Below the pieces are notes generated by a model that saw only the letters and a program-made list of their open reading frames with translations, did not search any database and had not been told where the DNA came from. DNA of 52,849 nt from Candidatus Daviesbacteria bacterium RIFCSPHIGHO2_12_FULL_37_16. Its GTDB lineage: Bacteria > Patescibacteriota > Microgenomatia > Daviesbacterales > UBA10151. The translations under genes and the position numbers were made by a program. Shown one piece after another: positions 8,724-16,696 of this stretch (its first letter is position 1; each line of letters opens with the position of its first letter). The stretch lies in the NCBI GenBank assembly GCA_001776785.1, contig MFDF01000008.1, forward strand, positions 167,097-219,945, read 5' to 3'.

Positions 8724-9301
8724 TGAAGAATTCTTTTGGCGCTGGCCTGTTAGAAGTGCTAGTAGCAATAACAATTTCAGCTGCAGCAGGAGTCTTACTT
8801 ATAAAAACTTTTGTTGAAAACCAGGGGTTATATTTTGAGCAGTCATCAAAAATTACCCAGGGATTTTCTATAAACAGCGCATATTCTGAAATTTCAGAGT
8901 CAATAAAAAAAAGTTCAGCAGTTGCCCCGGCCAACCTAATCGGAAGCCCGCAATTTACTACGGATAATAATACTTTGGTACTGGAACTTCCATCAATAGA
9001 TAGCTCAGGAAATGTTATAAATCAGACTTTTGACTACATTGTGATAACCCGTGAGGGTCAAAACTTAAGTTTTCTAAAAAAGAAACTTTTCCCAAACCCT
9101 TTAAGTCAAAGAAGCCCGGAAGACAAGCTTTTGGCTACCAATGTTTCAAGCTTCACACTAAGTTATAAAGATCAGGCTGGAAACCAGGTAAGTCCAACAA
9201 ATGCCCAAAAAGTAAGCTTTAATTTTGAACTTTCCCAAAAGGCAGGTTATGCAAACCAGCAGTCTTCTGCAGCAGGTGAAATTAACTTAAGGAATAACTA
9301 A
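8723..9301 (+). CDS. Minor pilin, PilW-like
   Basis: 192 residues; leader MKNSFG then AGLLEVLVAITISAAAGVLL, so cleavage is expected at G6|A7 with Glu at mature position 5. The residue after the cleavage site is Ala rather than Phe or Met. The helix is followed by a polar, beta-rich domain without cysteines. Both ends overlap neighbouring genes by one base (TAATG), indicating strict translational coupling with the pseudopilin upstream and the large protein downstream. Likely recruited with that large protein to the pilus tip. Confidence 0.76.
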   Translation: MKNSFGAGLLEVLVAITISAAAGVLLIKTFVENQGLYFEQSSKITQGFSINSAYSEISESIKKSSAVAPANLIGSPQFTTDNNTLVLELPSIDSSGNVINQTFDYIVITREGQNLSFLKKKLFPNPLSQRSPEDKLLATNVSSFTLSYKDQAGNQVSPTNAQKVSFNFELSQKAGYANQQSSAAGEINLRNN

Positions 9302-11076
9302 TGTTCGTTCTTTCACTGATTACTCTCACAATTATAACAATCACAACTCTTGGGCTAATTGCAGGCTCACTAACTTTTCACCAGAACTCAAAATATACAA
9401 CCAATGCTCTGCAGGCCAATAACCTGGCAGAAGCAGGTATTGATAAAGCTGTTGCTTTTTTAAACTCCTCAGGCGGGACATATAATGGTGAAGGCGAAAC
9501 CCAGCTTGGTCCAGGTACCTATGAAGTAACAGTTGCAAATATATCTGCATCTAACAAATTGATTAAAGCTACGGGATATATCCCGGATAAAGAAAACGCA
9601 AAAACAAAAAGATCTGTGCAGTTAGAAGTCTCTAAAGGTACTGGTGTAGCCTTTAATTATGGTCTGCAGATAGGAGAAGGAGGATTGGTGATGGGAAACG
9701 GTGCAATTATAGACGGGTCCTTATATTCAAATGGAAATATAACTGCTGGAAATACTAACTCCTTTACTGGGGATGTATATATTGCAGGGGGTATTCAGCC
9801 AACAGCAGACCAGCAAACTGAGTGCATAGACCTAAATTGCCAGGACTACCTATTTGGTAAGAATGTAGCAGGAAGTAACATTTTAGATGTAGCCCAAAGC
9901 TTCAGCCCCTCAGCAACAGGTACCCTTAATAAGGTTTCATTAAAACTAAAAAAAGCAGGCAGCACGCCAAATGTCACAGTCAGAATTTTAACAAACAATA
10001 ATAACTCTCCAACAAAAACAGTTTTAACTTCAGGTACTTTGAATGCAAATCTAGTCACAAATTCTGATCCGCCTAGTTTTGTAGATATTCCGATGTCCCC
10101 GCCAGTTAACTTAAATTCGAGTACAAATTACTGGATTATGGTTGACACATCTTCTGACCCTTCAAATTATTGGTCCTGGTCTGCAGACTCACTTCAGACT
10201 TACACTCCTGGTGCTGCAAAATGGTCACAAAACTGGAATGCTGGATCACCGGTCTGGAATAGCACAACTTATGATCTAGGGTTTAAAACATATACTGGTG
10301 GTGTAGTCACATCTTTTTCAACTGGAAATAGCTCATCTGTTAATGGGGATGTCCATGCGAATACAATTTCAGGCGGAAGCTACACAATTTCAGGCGATGC
10401 CTACTATCAGACTATCTCACAAAGCGTGACAGTTTCCGGGACACTCTACCCTGGTTCCCAGGATCCTGCTGCTACAGTATTTCCAGTTTCAGACTCTAAT
10501 ATCTCTGAGTGGAAAAATGAGGCTGAAACTGCAAATGTTTTCTCTGGAAATATTACAGGCTGCAATATGAATTTAGGACCAGGTAAATATATAGGCAGCC
10601 TAACGCTTGATAATAATTGCACAGTAAATATTACCTCTCCTGTTTGGATTACAGGCAATATAATTACAGGCAACAGCGTAAAATTTAAACTAAGTCCAAG
10701 TGCAGGCAGTTCTTCAGGAATGGTTATAGTTGATGGAACAACTACTCTGGGAAACGGATGTGTTACTAATTCTTGCGGGTTCCTTGGTTCAGGGACCCCA
10801 GGGAGTTATTTAATGCTCCTATCAATATATGATTCTCGCACCAATGGAAACTCAGCATTAGTTACTGGCAATAACTTTTTTAGCGGAATTTATTATTTGC
10901 CATACGGAATTGTCACTTTAGGAAATGATGCCAAATTTACTGAACTTTCAGCCTGGAAGTTAGTTTTGGGAAATAACTTAAGGCTTAATTATGACCAGGG
11001 GCTTGCTAATGTATTTTTCTCTTCTGGTCCTTCAGGCTCGTATTCTGTCATTAAAGGCACTTATCAAAGCAAGTAA
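9301..11076 (+). CDS. Large PilX-like surface or pilus-tip protein
   Basis: 591 residues. The N-terminus (MFVLSLITLTIITITTLGLIAG) enters the hydrophobic helix directly, and NNLAEAGIDKAVAFLNSSGG is a PilX/GspK-type motif. Stops upstream in frame exclude a longer start. After residue ~110 the protein turns into repetitive beta structure: a bactofilin-like stretch of short NG-rich turns (residues ~125-165), an inserted beta-sandwich of about 140 residues (~195-335) with the pattern of a secreted carbohydrate- or cell-binding domain (SFSPSATGTLNKVSLKLKKA...), then more turn-rich beta-helix-like sequence. This resembles a minor pilin carrying an adhesin. Binding specificity is unknown. Confidence 0.6.
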   Translation: MFVLSLITLTIITITTLGLIAGSLTFHQNSKYTTNALQANNLAEAGIDKAVAFLNSSGGTYNGEGETQLGPGTYEVTVANISASNKLIKATGYIPDKENAKTKRSVQLEVSKGTGVAFNYGLQIGEGGLVMGNGAIIDGSLYSNGNITAGNTNSFTGDVYIAGGIQPTADQQTECIDLNCQDYLFGKNVAGSNILDVAQSFSPSATGTLNKVSLKLKKAGSTPNVTVRILTNNNNSPTKTVLTSGTLNANLVTNSDPPSFVDIPMSPPVNLNSSTNYWIMVDTSSDPSNYWSWSADSLQTYTPGAAKWSQNWNAGSPVWNSTTYDLGFKTYTGGVVTSFSTGNSSSVNGDVHANTISGGSYTISGDAYYQTISQSVTVSGTLYPGSQDPAATVFPVSDSNISEWKNEAETANVFSGNITGCNMNLGPGKYIGSLTLDNNCTVNITSPVWITGNIITGNSVKFKLSPSAGSSSGMVIVDGTTTLGNGCVTNSCGFLGSGTPGSYLMLLSIYDSRTNGNSALVTGNNFFSGIYYLPYGIVTLGNDAKFTELSAWKLVLGNNLRLNYDQGLANVFFSSGPSGSYSVIKGTYQSK

Positions 11077-11096
11077 TTTGTTGTACACTCATTCTA

Positions 11097-11122
11097 GGAC
11101 TAGGTTTTAACTAGCCCATTTT
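11097..11122 (+). terminator. Weak hairpin after the pilin operon
   Basis: A GGACTAG / CTAGCCC hairpin (11097-11103 with 11111-11117, one mismatch) is followed by ATTTTG. It lies in the 50-bp gap before pilM. The U-run is short, so termination would be partial and readthrough into pilMNO is plausible. Confidence 0.3.
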
Positions 11123-11126
11123 GCCC

Positions 11127-12167
11127 ATGGCTTCAGGAACAAAAATTGGTTTAGATATTGGATACTCATCAATTAAAGTTGTTGTGCTCTCCCACAAAGA
11201 TAAAGTCCCCCGTCTTTTGTCGCTTGGTCATATTGCAGCACCCCAACCTGGAATAGTTTCTGAAGCTGATTTAGATCTGGATGCTGTCTCTAAATCAATC
11301 AGTACATTGATTGATGAAGTTAAACCTCCAACAAGGGATGTAGTCGTAGGATTGCCTGAATCAAGAATTTTTACTAGGGTGGTATATGATCTCCCTTTTT
11401 TATCAGATGACGAATTAGGTCAGGCTATCCGTTATGCAGCAGAAGAGTTTGTTCCCATGCCGATTAAAGATGTTAACCTTTATTACCAGGTTCTATTCCG
11501 GTCTCCAAAAAAAGATGCTAAATCCAGAACTGTGGTTTTTGTAGTTGCGGCACCTAAACTTTTAATCGCCAAATACCTGAAAGTTTTAACCCAGGCAGAT
11601 TTAAGGCCAGTGGCAATAGAAACAGAGCTTATTGCTGCGAGCAGATCCCTGGTTTCATTTAGCACTTACTCTCCAACAACTCTGATCATCCAGTTGGGGG
11701 CTTCCACCACAGATTTTGCAATAGTTTCTGAAGGATTAATACTTTTAACCCGCTCCATTGCAACTGGCGGGATAGCCCTAACCAGGATTATTGCCCAGAG
11801 TTTTAACTTTGAACTTGTCCAGGCAGAAGAATATAAAAAAGTATATGGGCTATTAGAAGACCAGCTAGAAGGAAAACTATATAGGACTTTAAAGCCAATT
11901 GTTGATGTCATAGTCACGGAAGCTAAAAGGATGATTCAGGCCCATGAAACTCAAAACAAGCAAAGGTTAATCAAAAGGGTTGTTCTTTCAGGAGGAGGTG
12001 CCCAGCTTCCCGGGCTGGTACGCTATTTTACAGACAACCTGGGCCTGGAAGTACAGGAGGCAGATCCCTGGCTTGGCATAACAATAGATCCAAATTTAAA
12101 AAACAAACTGGCAGTAGAAGGGCCCCACTATGCTGTATCAGCAGGACTTGCCTTAAGAGAGGAGTAA
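11127..12167 (+). CDS. pilM: Type IV pilus assembly protein PilM (actin-like ATPase)
   Basis: 346 residues from ATG 11127; a TTG two codons upstream at 11121 is also in frame. The actin-like phosphate 1 motif is TKIGLDIGYSSIKVV, the phosphate 2 region is IIQLGASTTDFAIV, and the adenosine motif is VVLSGGGAQLPGL, all in the usual order. PilM sits in the cytoplasm and recruits the PilN cytoplasmic tail. It is followed by pilN after 3 bp and then pilO. No pilP or pilQ is nearby, as expected if the outer envelope has no secretin, similar to Gram-positive pili. Confidence 0.92.
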   Translation: MASGTKIGLDIGYSSIKVVVLSHKDKVPRLLSLGHIAAPQPGIVSEADLDLDAVSKSISTLIDEVKPPTRDVVVGLPESRIFTRVVYDLPFLSDDELGQAIRYAAEEFVPMPIKDVNLYYQVLFRSPKKDAKSRTVVFVVAAPKLLIAKYLKVLTQADLRPVAIETELIAASRSLVSFSTYSPTTLIIQLGASTTDFAIVSEGLILLTRSIATGGIALTRIIAQSFNFELVQAEEYKKVYGLLEDQLEGKLYRTLKPIVDVIVTEAKRMIQAHETQNKQRLIKRVVLSGGGAQLPGLVRYFTDNLGLEVQEADPWLGITIDPNLKNKLAVEGPHYAVSAGLALREE

Positions 12168-12170
12168 ATT

Positions 12171-12734
12171 ATGAATAAATTGGAAATTAATTTGCTCCCC
12201 CCGGAATTAAATATTTCAAAAAAAGAAAGTTTAAGAAAAAAATTAGTATTCAGAACCAGTTTTGGTTTTTTAGTACTGACAATCTTAGCTACAATTGTCC
12301 TCTTTGCCTTAGTGATTACCAAAAATTTTCAGCTCAACAATAAAACTTCCAGTATTGAAACCCTTGTAAATAGTATAAATTCTCACAAAGAACAAGAATC
12401 CTTAGCCAGTGTTTTGAGGGCAAGAGTCAACTCTATAAATGCACTTTTAAAAAAAGAATCTCCTGAAGTTGAAGCATATAATTTAATTACAATATTGATG
12501 CCTCCTAATGTTAACCTAATAAACCTAAGTTTAGATAAAAATAGAAAGATGCTTTTAACTGGTGAAACCTCAAACTTTGCCCTGCTTGACAGTTTCTTTA
12601 CTAACTTAACAGACCCAAAAATTCATTTAGGCAGGATTAATGGCACATCAATAAACAGTTTAAGTGTCACCCAGGGATCCAGGGTCAAATTTGACCTGAC
12701 GATTAATTTAGCTAGCTCAAATGGAAAAATTTAA
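12171..12734 (+). CDS. pilN: Type IV pilus assembly protein PilN
   Basis: 187 residues. The N-terminal cytoplasmic motif KLEINLLPPEL is the classic PilM-binding sequence (INLLP). One transmembrane helix follows (FGFLVLTILATIVLFALVI, about residues 32-50), then a coiled-coil region and a small ferredoxin-like domain. It starts three bases after pilM and overlaps pilO by 14 bp. It forms the PilM-N-O alignment complex in the membrane. Confidence 0.9.
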   Translation: MNKLEINLLPPELNISKKESLRKKLVFRTSFGFLVLTILATIVLFALVITKNFQLNNKTSSIETLVNSINSHKEQESLASVLRARVNSINALLKKESPEVEAYNLITILMPPNVNLINLSLDKNRKMLLTGETSNFALLDSFFTNLTDPKIHLGRINGTSINSLSVTQGSRVKFDLTINLASSNGKI

Positions 12735-13449
12735 AAAGTTATTAGAAAATCCTAAATTTCAAAAATACCAAACTACTATTTTGGGAGGATTTGCTGTTTT
12801 GCTCTGCACACTGCTTATAGCATTCCTGATAGTCCCGCAAATTTATTCCCTGATAGCTACCAACAACCAAATCAGTGAACTTGAAAGAAAACAGATAAAC
12901 CTTTCCGAAAAATTATCAATCATCGAAACTTTAGATGTGGGCGAGTACAAGAAAGATTTAAATGCCTCTTTTGTAGCTTTGCCGGAAGATAGGGATTTGC
13001 CTGGTACAATTGGTTATATTTTGTCATTAATATCATCTTCAGGCCTAAGCTTAGAAGATTTTGCTTTTTCAAATCCGCAAGCTGATCCTACTGGCGTCCA
13101 AAGTTTTAATGCCAACCTAAATGTTTCAGGAACTAGGGTTTCTATTCAATCTCTTTTTGAAAAGATTAAGCAAAATCCCAGAATTATGCGTGTGGGAAAG
13201 CTTGAGATAAATTCATCTGCCAGCGTATCCAGAAGCCAGGCAGATATAGACATAATTATCTTCTATCAGCCTCTGCCAGCCTCAATCGGTGATATAGAAC
13301 AGCCTCTGGTTTTGCTAAACCCCCAGGAGAAGGAACTCCTGGCAAGTCTTTCAAGAAATTTATCTTCAAATTTATCTTCAGTTTCTATCATTCCTATTGG
13401 AACTGAATCTGCCTCAACTGTTGTAGGAAAATCAGACCCTTTCCAATAA
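12721..13449 (+). CDS. pilO: Type IV pilus assembly protein PilO
   Basis: 242 residues: short cytoplasmic tail, one transmembrane helix (TTILGGFAVLLCTLLIAFLIVP), a coiled-coil segment (ISELERKQINLSEKLSIIE), then the PilO ferredoxin-like fold. Overlap with pilN by 14 bp supports co-translation. The extension after residue ~190 is polar. Its 3' end overlaps the convergent trmD gene by 18 bp; I see no terminator between the two operons. It closes the pilus locus. Confidence 0.85.
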   Translation: MEKFKKLLENPKFQKYQTTILGGFAVLLCTLLIAFLIVPQIYSLIATNNQISELERKQINLSEKLSIIETLDVGEYKKDLNASFVALPEDRDLPGTIGYILSLISSSGLSLEDFAFSNPQADPTGVQSFNANLNVSGTRVSIQSLFEKIKQNPRIMRVGKLEINSSASVSRSQADIDIIIFYQPLPASIGDIEQPLVLLNPQEKELLASLSRNLSSNLSSVSIIPIGTESASTVVGKSDPFQ

Positions 13450-14148
13450 ATCAGGCCTCAACTTCCTAGTTTTTTCTAAAGCTTTCTCTTTTCTCCATTT
13501 TTTTATTTCCAGATGATTTCCTGAAAGTAAAACTTCTGGAACTTTTTCCCCTTCAAACTCTTCAGGCCTTGTAAAGTGGGGGTATTCTAGTTGGTTTTTT
13601 TCAAAACTTTCCTCTAAAGTAGCCTCTTCTTTTTCTAATACTCCGGGTACTAGTCTGGTTACTGCATCAGCTAAAACTAAAGCAGGCAATTCCCCACCTG
13701 TTAAAACATAATCCCCAATTGAGATCTCCTCCGAAACATATTTATCAATAAACCTTTGGTCAACTCCTTCATAATGTCCGCAAATAATAATAATGTGCTC
13801 AAGTTTTGATAATTCCCTAGTCTTTACCTGCTTAAAAGGAATTCCCGAAGCAGATGTCAAAATAATTTTTAATTTTAAATTTTTAATTTTAAATTTACTT
13901 TTTTGCGGGATTAATTCTGGATCTACAACTGACTTTAATGCACTAACTAAAACATCGGGCTTCAAGATCATCCCTGCTCCCCCACCATAAGGCCTGTCAT
14001 CCACAGTTTTGTGTGTGCCCCCACCAAATATCCTTAAATCAACTATCTCAAATTCAACTAATCCCTTATCCTGAGCCCTCTTTAATATGGAAAAATTCAA
14101 AAGTGTTTCAAAAACTTGAGGAAATAAAGTAATAATGGTTATTTTCAA
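13432..14148 (-). CDS. trmD: tRNA (guanine-37-N1)-methyltransferase TrmD
   Basis: 238 residues with the SPOUT signature of TrmD: the N-terminal ITLFPQVFE, GGGAGMILKPD, and the knot region (EGVDQRFIDKYV...IGDYVLTGGELPALVL). It makes m1G37 in tRNAs reading CCN, CUN and CGG and prevents frameshifting. The start is TTG at 14148, two bases after the khpA stop. Residues ~84-94 are encoded by an AATTTTTAATTTT-like tandem repeat (13863-13898), which adds a KFKIKNLKLKI-type insert next to the normal sequence. Last gene of the minus-strand translation operon. rimM, which usually precedes trmD, is absent here. Confidence 0.95.
   Translation of the reverse strand: MKITIITLFPQVFETLLNFSILKRAQDKGLVEFEIVDLRIFGGGTHKTVDDRPYGGGAGMILKPDVLVSALKSVVDPELIPQKSKFKIKNLKLKIILTSASGIPFKQVKTRELSKLEHIIIICGHYEGVDQRFIDKYVSEEISIGDYVLTGGELPALVLADAVTRLVPGVLEKEEATLEESFEKNQLEYPHFTRPEEFEGEKVPEVLLSGNHLEIKKWRKEKALEKTRKLRPDLLERV
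13863..13898. repeat. Short tandem repeat inside trmD
   Basis: Two and a half copies of a unit close to AATTTTTAATTTTAA. It is translated in frame as a Lys/Ile/Leu-rich stretch of TrmD. This belongs to a set of short low-complexity repeats that interrupt genes across the window. Confidence 0.6.
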
Positions 14149-14150
14149 AA

Positions 14151-14528
14151 CTATTTTTCTGGTTCCACTGTTTCTTCTGCCTTTGGTTCTTCAGCATCTT
14201 CTGCTTTCTCTGGATTTTCAATTTCTTCATCCTTCGGCTCCTCAGTCCCCTCCGACTCATTCGACTCTTCTTGATTTCCTGATCGTCTCCCGCCTTCTGG
14301 ATCATTTAACTCTAAATTTACCCTAATATTATCAGCCATTGCTCTTATTAAAACGAGTCTTCTGATAGCCTTAATTGTTTGTCCTGCTTTGCCAATAACC
14401 AGTCCCATGTCCTCAGGGTCAACTTTTAAAAGTAAATTTACACCCTCCTCAGAATTTGTTTCTTCAACTGAAACCCCATCAGGCTTTGTTACTAAGCTTT
14501 TAACAATATATTCTACAAGATCTTTCAT
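14151..14528 (-). CDS. khpA: KhpA-like KH-domain RNA-binding protein with acidic tail
   Basis: 125 residues. Residues 1-78 match the KhpA/YlqC KH domain: MKDLVEYIVKSLV start, the beta strand GVNLLLKV, and the GxxG loop in GLVIGKAGQTIKAIR. The last ~45 residues are an acidic Glu/Pro/Ala/Asn tail of SEGTEEPKDEE type. A related acidic module ends the neighbouring ribosomal protein S16. ATG overlaps the rpsP stop (ATGA). The usual partner gene order rpsP-khpA-trmD is kept. The protein is expected to bind RNA and ribosomes; the tail is not part of the family core. Confidence 0.88.
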   Translation of the reverse strand: MKDLVEYIVKSLVTKPDGVSVEETNSEEGVNLLLKVDPEDMGLVIGKAGQTIKAIRRLVLIRAMADNIRVNLELNDPEGGRRSGNQEESNESEGTEEPKDEEIENPEKAEDAEEPKAEETVEPEK

Positions 14529-15007
14529 GGTTTTTCTTCAGAAGACTCAGAATTGCTCGGTGTTTCAGAAATATCAGGTTGATCAGAAATTTCGGATGGT
14601 TGCTTTGTCTGATCTTCTGGTCCACTGGCATTCTGATTCTCTGAGTTTTCAGAGTTTTCTGGATTCTCTACTTCTTCTGCCTTCGACACTTCAGTCCCTT
14701 CCGAACCCTTCGGCTCTTCCTGAGCTGGGGCTGAAGACTCTTTCTTCTGCTTTTTAGCTGGCCTTGGAGGTCTCTGCTTAGCTTTACCAATTATTCGTAA
14801 AAATCCATCTGAAGGCTGTGCACCTTTTTTAAGCCACGCATCAATTTTTGGCTGATCAAGCTTGATCTCCTTAGGTTCTGTTAAGGGATTATAAGTTCCC
14901 AAAAGTTCTAAGTATCCGCCAGTCCTCTTTTTTCTTTCGTCAACAGCAACCACCCTATAAAAAGGCCTTTTGTTAGTACCTATCCGCATTAATCTTATTT
15001 TAAGCAT
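14525..15007 (-). CDS. rpsP: 30S ribosomal protein S16 with long acidic extension
   Basis: 160 residues from ATG 15007. An upstream in-frame start at 15064 would prepend 19 residues unlike S16 and run into rnc, so it is rejected. Residues 1-83 are standard S16 (MLKIRLMRIGTNKRPFYRVV, LGTYNPL, AQPSDGFLRIIGK). After a Lys/Pro-rich linker, about 60 residues are Glu/Ser/Pro/Asn-rich (SEGTEVSKAEEVENPENSEN). S16 is normally 80-90 residues, so the protein is almost twice the usual length. Stop overlaps khpA start. Confidence 0.93.
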   Translation of the reverse strand: MLKIRLMRIGTNKRPFYRVVAVDERKKRTGGYLELLGTYNPLTEPKEIKLDQPKIDAWLKKGAQPSDGFLRIIGKAKQRPPRPAKKQKKESSAPAQEEPKGSEGTEVSKAEEVENPENSENSENQNASGPEDQTKQPSEISDQPDISETPSNSESSEEKP

Positions 15008-15060
15008 ATTAAATTTTTGATTTTGAATCTGAGTAAGTATAAACGACTCTGAACCTAAAT

Positions 15061-15744
15061 TCAACCCTGCTTTGATAAAACCCCTAAAGCTTTGGATGCA
15101 GCTTCTTCTTCTGCTTCCTGTTTGCTTGAGCCCTGTCCCTGTCCAATCTGCTTGCCCTGTAAAAATACCCCCACCACAAACATCTTTGCATGGTCAGGTC
15201 CCTTGGTTTCTAAAATCTTATATTTTGGTGACTGTTTTGTCTGAAATTGGGTATATTCCTGAAGTAAGGATTTTGCATCTTTGGGCGGCCCTTTCTCAAT
15301 TTCCTCTTCAAAAATAGGTATCAGGGTTTCCTCAACAAACTTTGTTGTCTCCTCCAGGCCAAAGCTTAAAAATATTGCTCCCAAAAGCGCTTCATAAGTA
15401 TTTGCCAAAAGCTGGATATTTTCCCTTCCCCCTGATATTTCCTCCCCTTTTGAAAGTCTAAGAAACTGGCCAATCTTTAATTTTTGTGAAGCTTTAGCAA
15501 GGGAGGGGGTTTTAACAATATATGACCTTAAATTTGTCAGGCTGCCTTCATCGTCTTCTTTTCTTTTTGCAAATATAAATGTGGAAATAATAAGCGATAA
15601 AACTGAATCACCTAAAAACTCAAGCCTCTCATTTGATTCAATTTTTTCAGTGGTTTCATTAAGAAATGACCGGTGGATAAAAGCAGTTTTAAAATTCTGA
15701 TCTTCTGAAATTTTTTTATTTAACCAAGCCTCATCAAAAACCAT
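15061..15744 (-). CDS. rnc: Ribonuclease III
   Basis: 227 residues. The RNase III signature NERLEFLGDSVLSLIIS contains the catalytic Glu and Asp; the second acidic cluster is in LANTYEALLGAIFLS. A C-terminal double-stranded-RNA-binding domain begins near residue 157 (DAKSLLQEYTQ) and ends with EAEEEAASKALGVL. It cleaves double-stranded RNA, including rRNA precursors. It starts one base after the ACP-like gene stop and lies upstream of rpsP, with 53 bp between. Confidence 0.94.
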   Translation of the reverse strand: MVFDEAWLNKKISEDQNFKTAFIHRSFLNETTEKIESNERLEFLGDSVLSLIISTFIFAKRKEDDEGSLTNLRSYIVKTPSLAKASQKLKIGQFLRLSKGEEISGGRENIQLLANTYEALLGAIFLSFGLEETTKFVEETLIPIFEEEIEKGPPKDAKSLLQEYTQFQTKQSPKYKILETKGPDHAKMFVVGVFLQGKQIGQGQGSSKQEAEEEAASKALGVLSKQG

Positions 15745-15745
15745 G

Positions 15746-15979
15746 TCACTCGTCTAAACTCAAATCCTCTATAGCCACTATTAAGTCATGTACAGTTTCT
15801 AAATTCTCAACTTCAGACTGGTCAAAAGTAACATTAAACTTAGAAGATAAGTAAGATAATAAATCTGCAATTTCCACAGGTCCCAGACCCAAATCTTCAG
15901 ACATAGTTGCATTAGGATCAATATCCGCTGGTGTAACTGCTAAATGTTTGGCTATTTCTGCAATAATTTGTTGTTGCAT
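15746..15979 (-). CDS. Acyl-carrier-protein-like protein lacking the phosphopantetheine serine
   Basis: 77 residues with clear ACP fold features: N-terminal helix (IIAEIAKHL), DIDPNATMSEDLG, hydrophobic helix II (VEIADLLSYLSSKF) and the C-terminal VHDLIVAIEDL. Aligned on EDLG, the canonical DSL is GPV here, so the attachment serine is replaced by Pro34. It therefore cannot carry 4'-phosphopantetheine at the normal site. The gene lies between nusB and rnc, in the position where acpP precedes rnc in many bacteria. The role is probably structural or regulatory rather than in fatty acid synthesis, but that is inference. Confidence 0.8.
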   Translation of the reverse strand: MQQQIIAEIAKHLAVTPADIDPNATMSEDLGLGPVEIADLLSYLSSKFNVTFDQSEVENLETVHDLIVAIEDLSLDE

Positions 15980-16024
15980 TTTTTTATGCTGTAATCTCTA
16001 AAGTAAAGGTTAGGAAAATTTTAG

Positions 16025-16393
16025 TCAAGTAGGAATCTTTTGGTCTTCAATCAACTTCCCCAAAGCCCCATTGATGAAAGAAGAGCTTGAGTCAGAACCA
16101 TATTCTTTGGCAATCTCAACTGCCTCGTCAACCACAACTTTGGGGGGGTTATCTTTCTTAATCATTAATTCATAAACAGCCAGTCTAAGGATTGCCAGAT
16201 CCATCCTGTTTATCTTTTCAACCCCCCACTTAGGCGCTGACTTTTCAACATATTTATCAATTTCATCAAGGTTTTTAACAATCTGACTAACTGAATCTAA
16301 TTCTATTGGATTCTCTTTGCTGAATTCCCACGCAAAAAGCTCCTGGATAGTATTAATTCTCTCAATATGCCTTGGATCTTTGCGCGTTTTCAT
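16025..16393 (-). CDS. nusB: Transcription antitermination factor NusB
   Basis: 122 residues of the all-helical NusB fold. Conserved pieces are the N-terminal IQELFAWEF, DLAILRLAVYELM and the C-terminal VVVDEAVEIAKEYGSDSSSSFINGALGKL. NusB binds boxA RNA with S10 in rRNA antitermination. It starts directly after the rpmF stop, with no gap, and is followed by the ACP-like gene after 45 bp. The first residues lack the usual longer helix but the family assignment is secure. Confidence 0.92.
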   Translation of the reverse strand: MKTRKDPRHIERINTIQELFAWEFSKENPIELDSVSQIVKNLDEIDKYVEKSAPKWGVEKINRMDLAILRLAVYELMIKKDNPPKVVVDEAVEIAKEYGSDSSSSFINGALGKLIEDQKIPT

Positions 16394-16594
16394 TTAGCTA
16401 GCGCGTGTAACTTTGACTTGCTCTTTTCCTATCTGTTTACCAGCGTAGAAGCCACAGTTTCTGCAGGCCATGTGGGCCAGGGTTTTTGAGTTGCAGTTTG
16501 GACAAATAAGCAGCCTGACAGAAGCAAGCTTTATAGCTGCCCTTCTGGTTCTTTTTACTGCTTTAGAATGTTTTTTCTTTGGTTCGTGTGGCAC
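16394..16594 (-). CDS. rpmF: 50S ribosomal protein L32
   Basis: 66 residues: basic N-terminal part (PHEPKKKHSKAVKRTRRA) and a four-cysteine zinc ribbon, CPNC and CRNC. The start is GTG at 16594, preceded on the minus strand by AGAAGGAGA about 11 nt upstream. It abuts nusB. The region upstream holds a 14-bp imperfect inverted repeat (16639-16691) that separates it from recG. Confidence 0.93.
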   Translation of the reverse strand: MPHEPKKKHSKAVKRTRRAAIKLASVRLLICPNCNSKTLAHMACRNCGFYAGKQIGKEQVKVTRAS

Positions 16595-16638
16595 CTTTGT
16601 TTTCTCTCCTTCTCTTAATAATAGAACTAGTTGGAACT

Positions 16639-16691
16639 GGACTTTTCGGCAATCTTACTAGGTAACAATTTTAGGTTGTCCGAAAATGTCC
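16639..16691. repeat. Imperfect inverted repeat between recG and rpmF
   Basis: The left arm GGACTTTTCGGCAA (16639-16652) pairs with the right arm TTGTCCGAAAATGTCC (16676-16691), with two one-base bulges. There is no T-run, so it is not an obvious terminator. It may be a processing or regulatory structure in the rpmF leader. Confidence 0.5.
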
Positions 16692-16696
16692 AAATA

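Noticed and set aside
14525-15064. S16 starting at 15064
   Set aside because: The extra 19 residues do not resemble S16 and overlap the end of rnc; ATG 15007 gives the canonical MLKIRLMRIG start.
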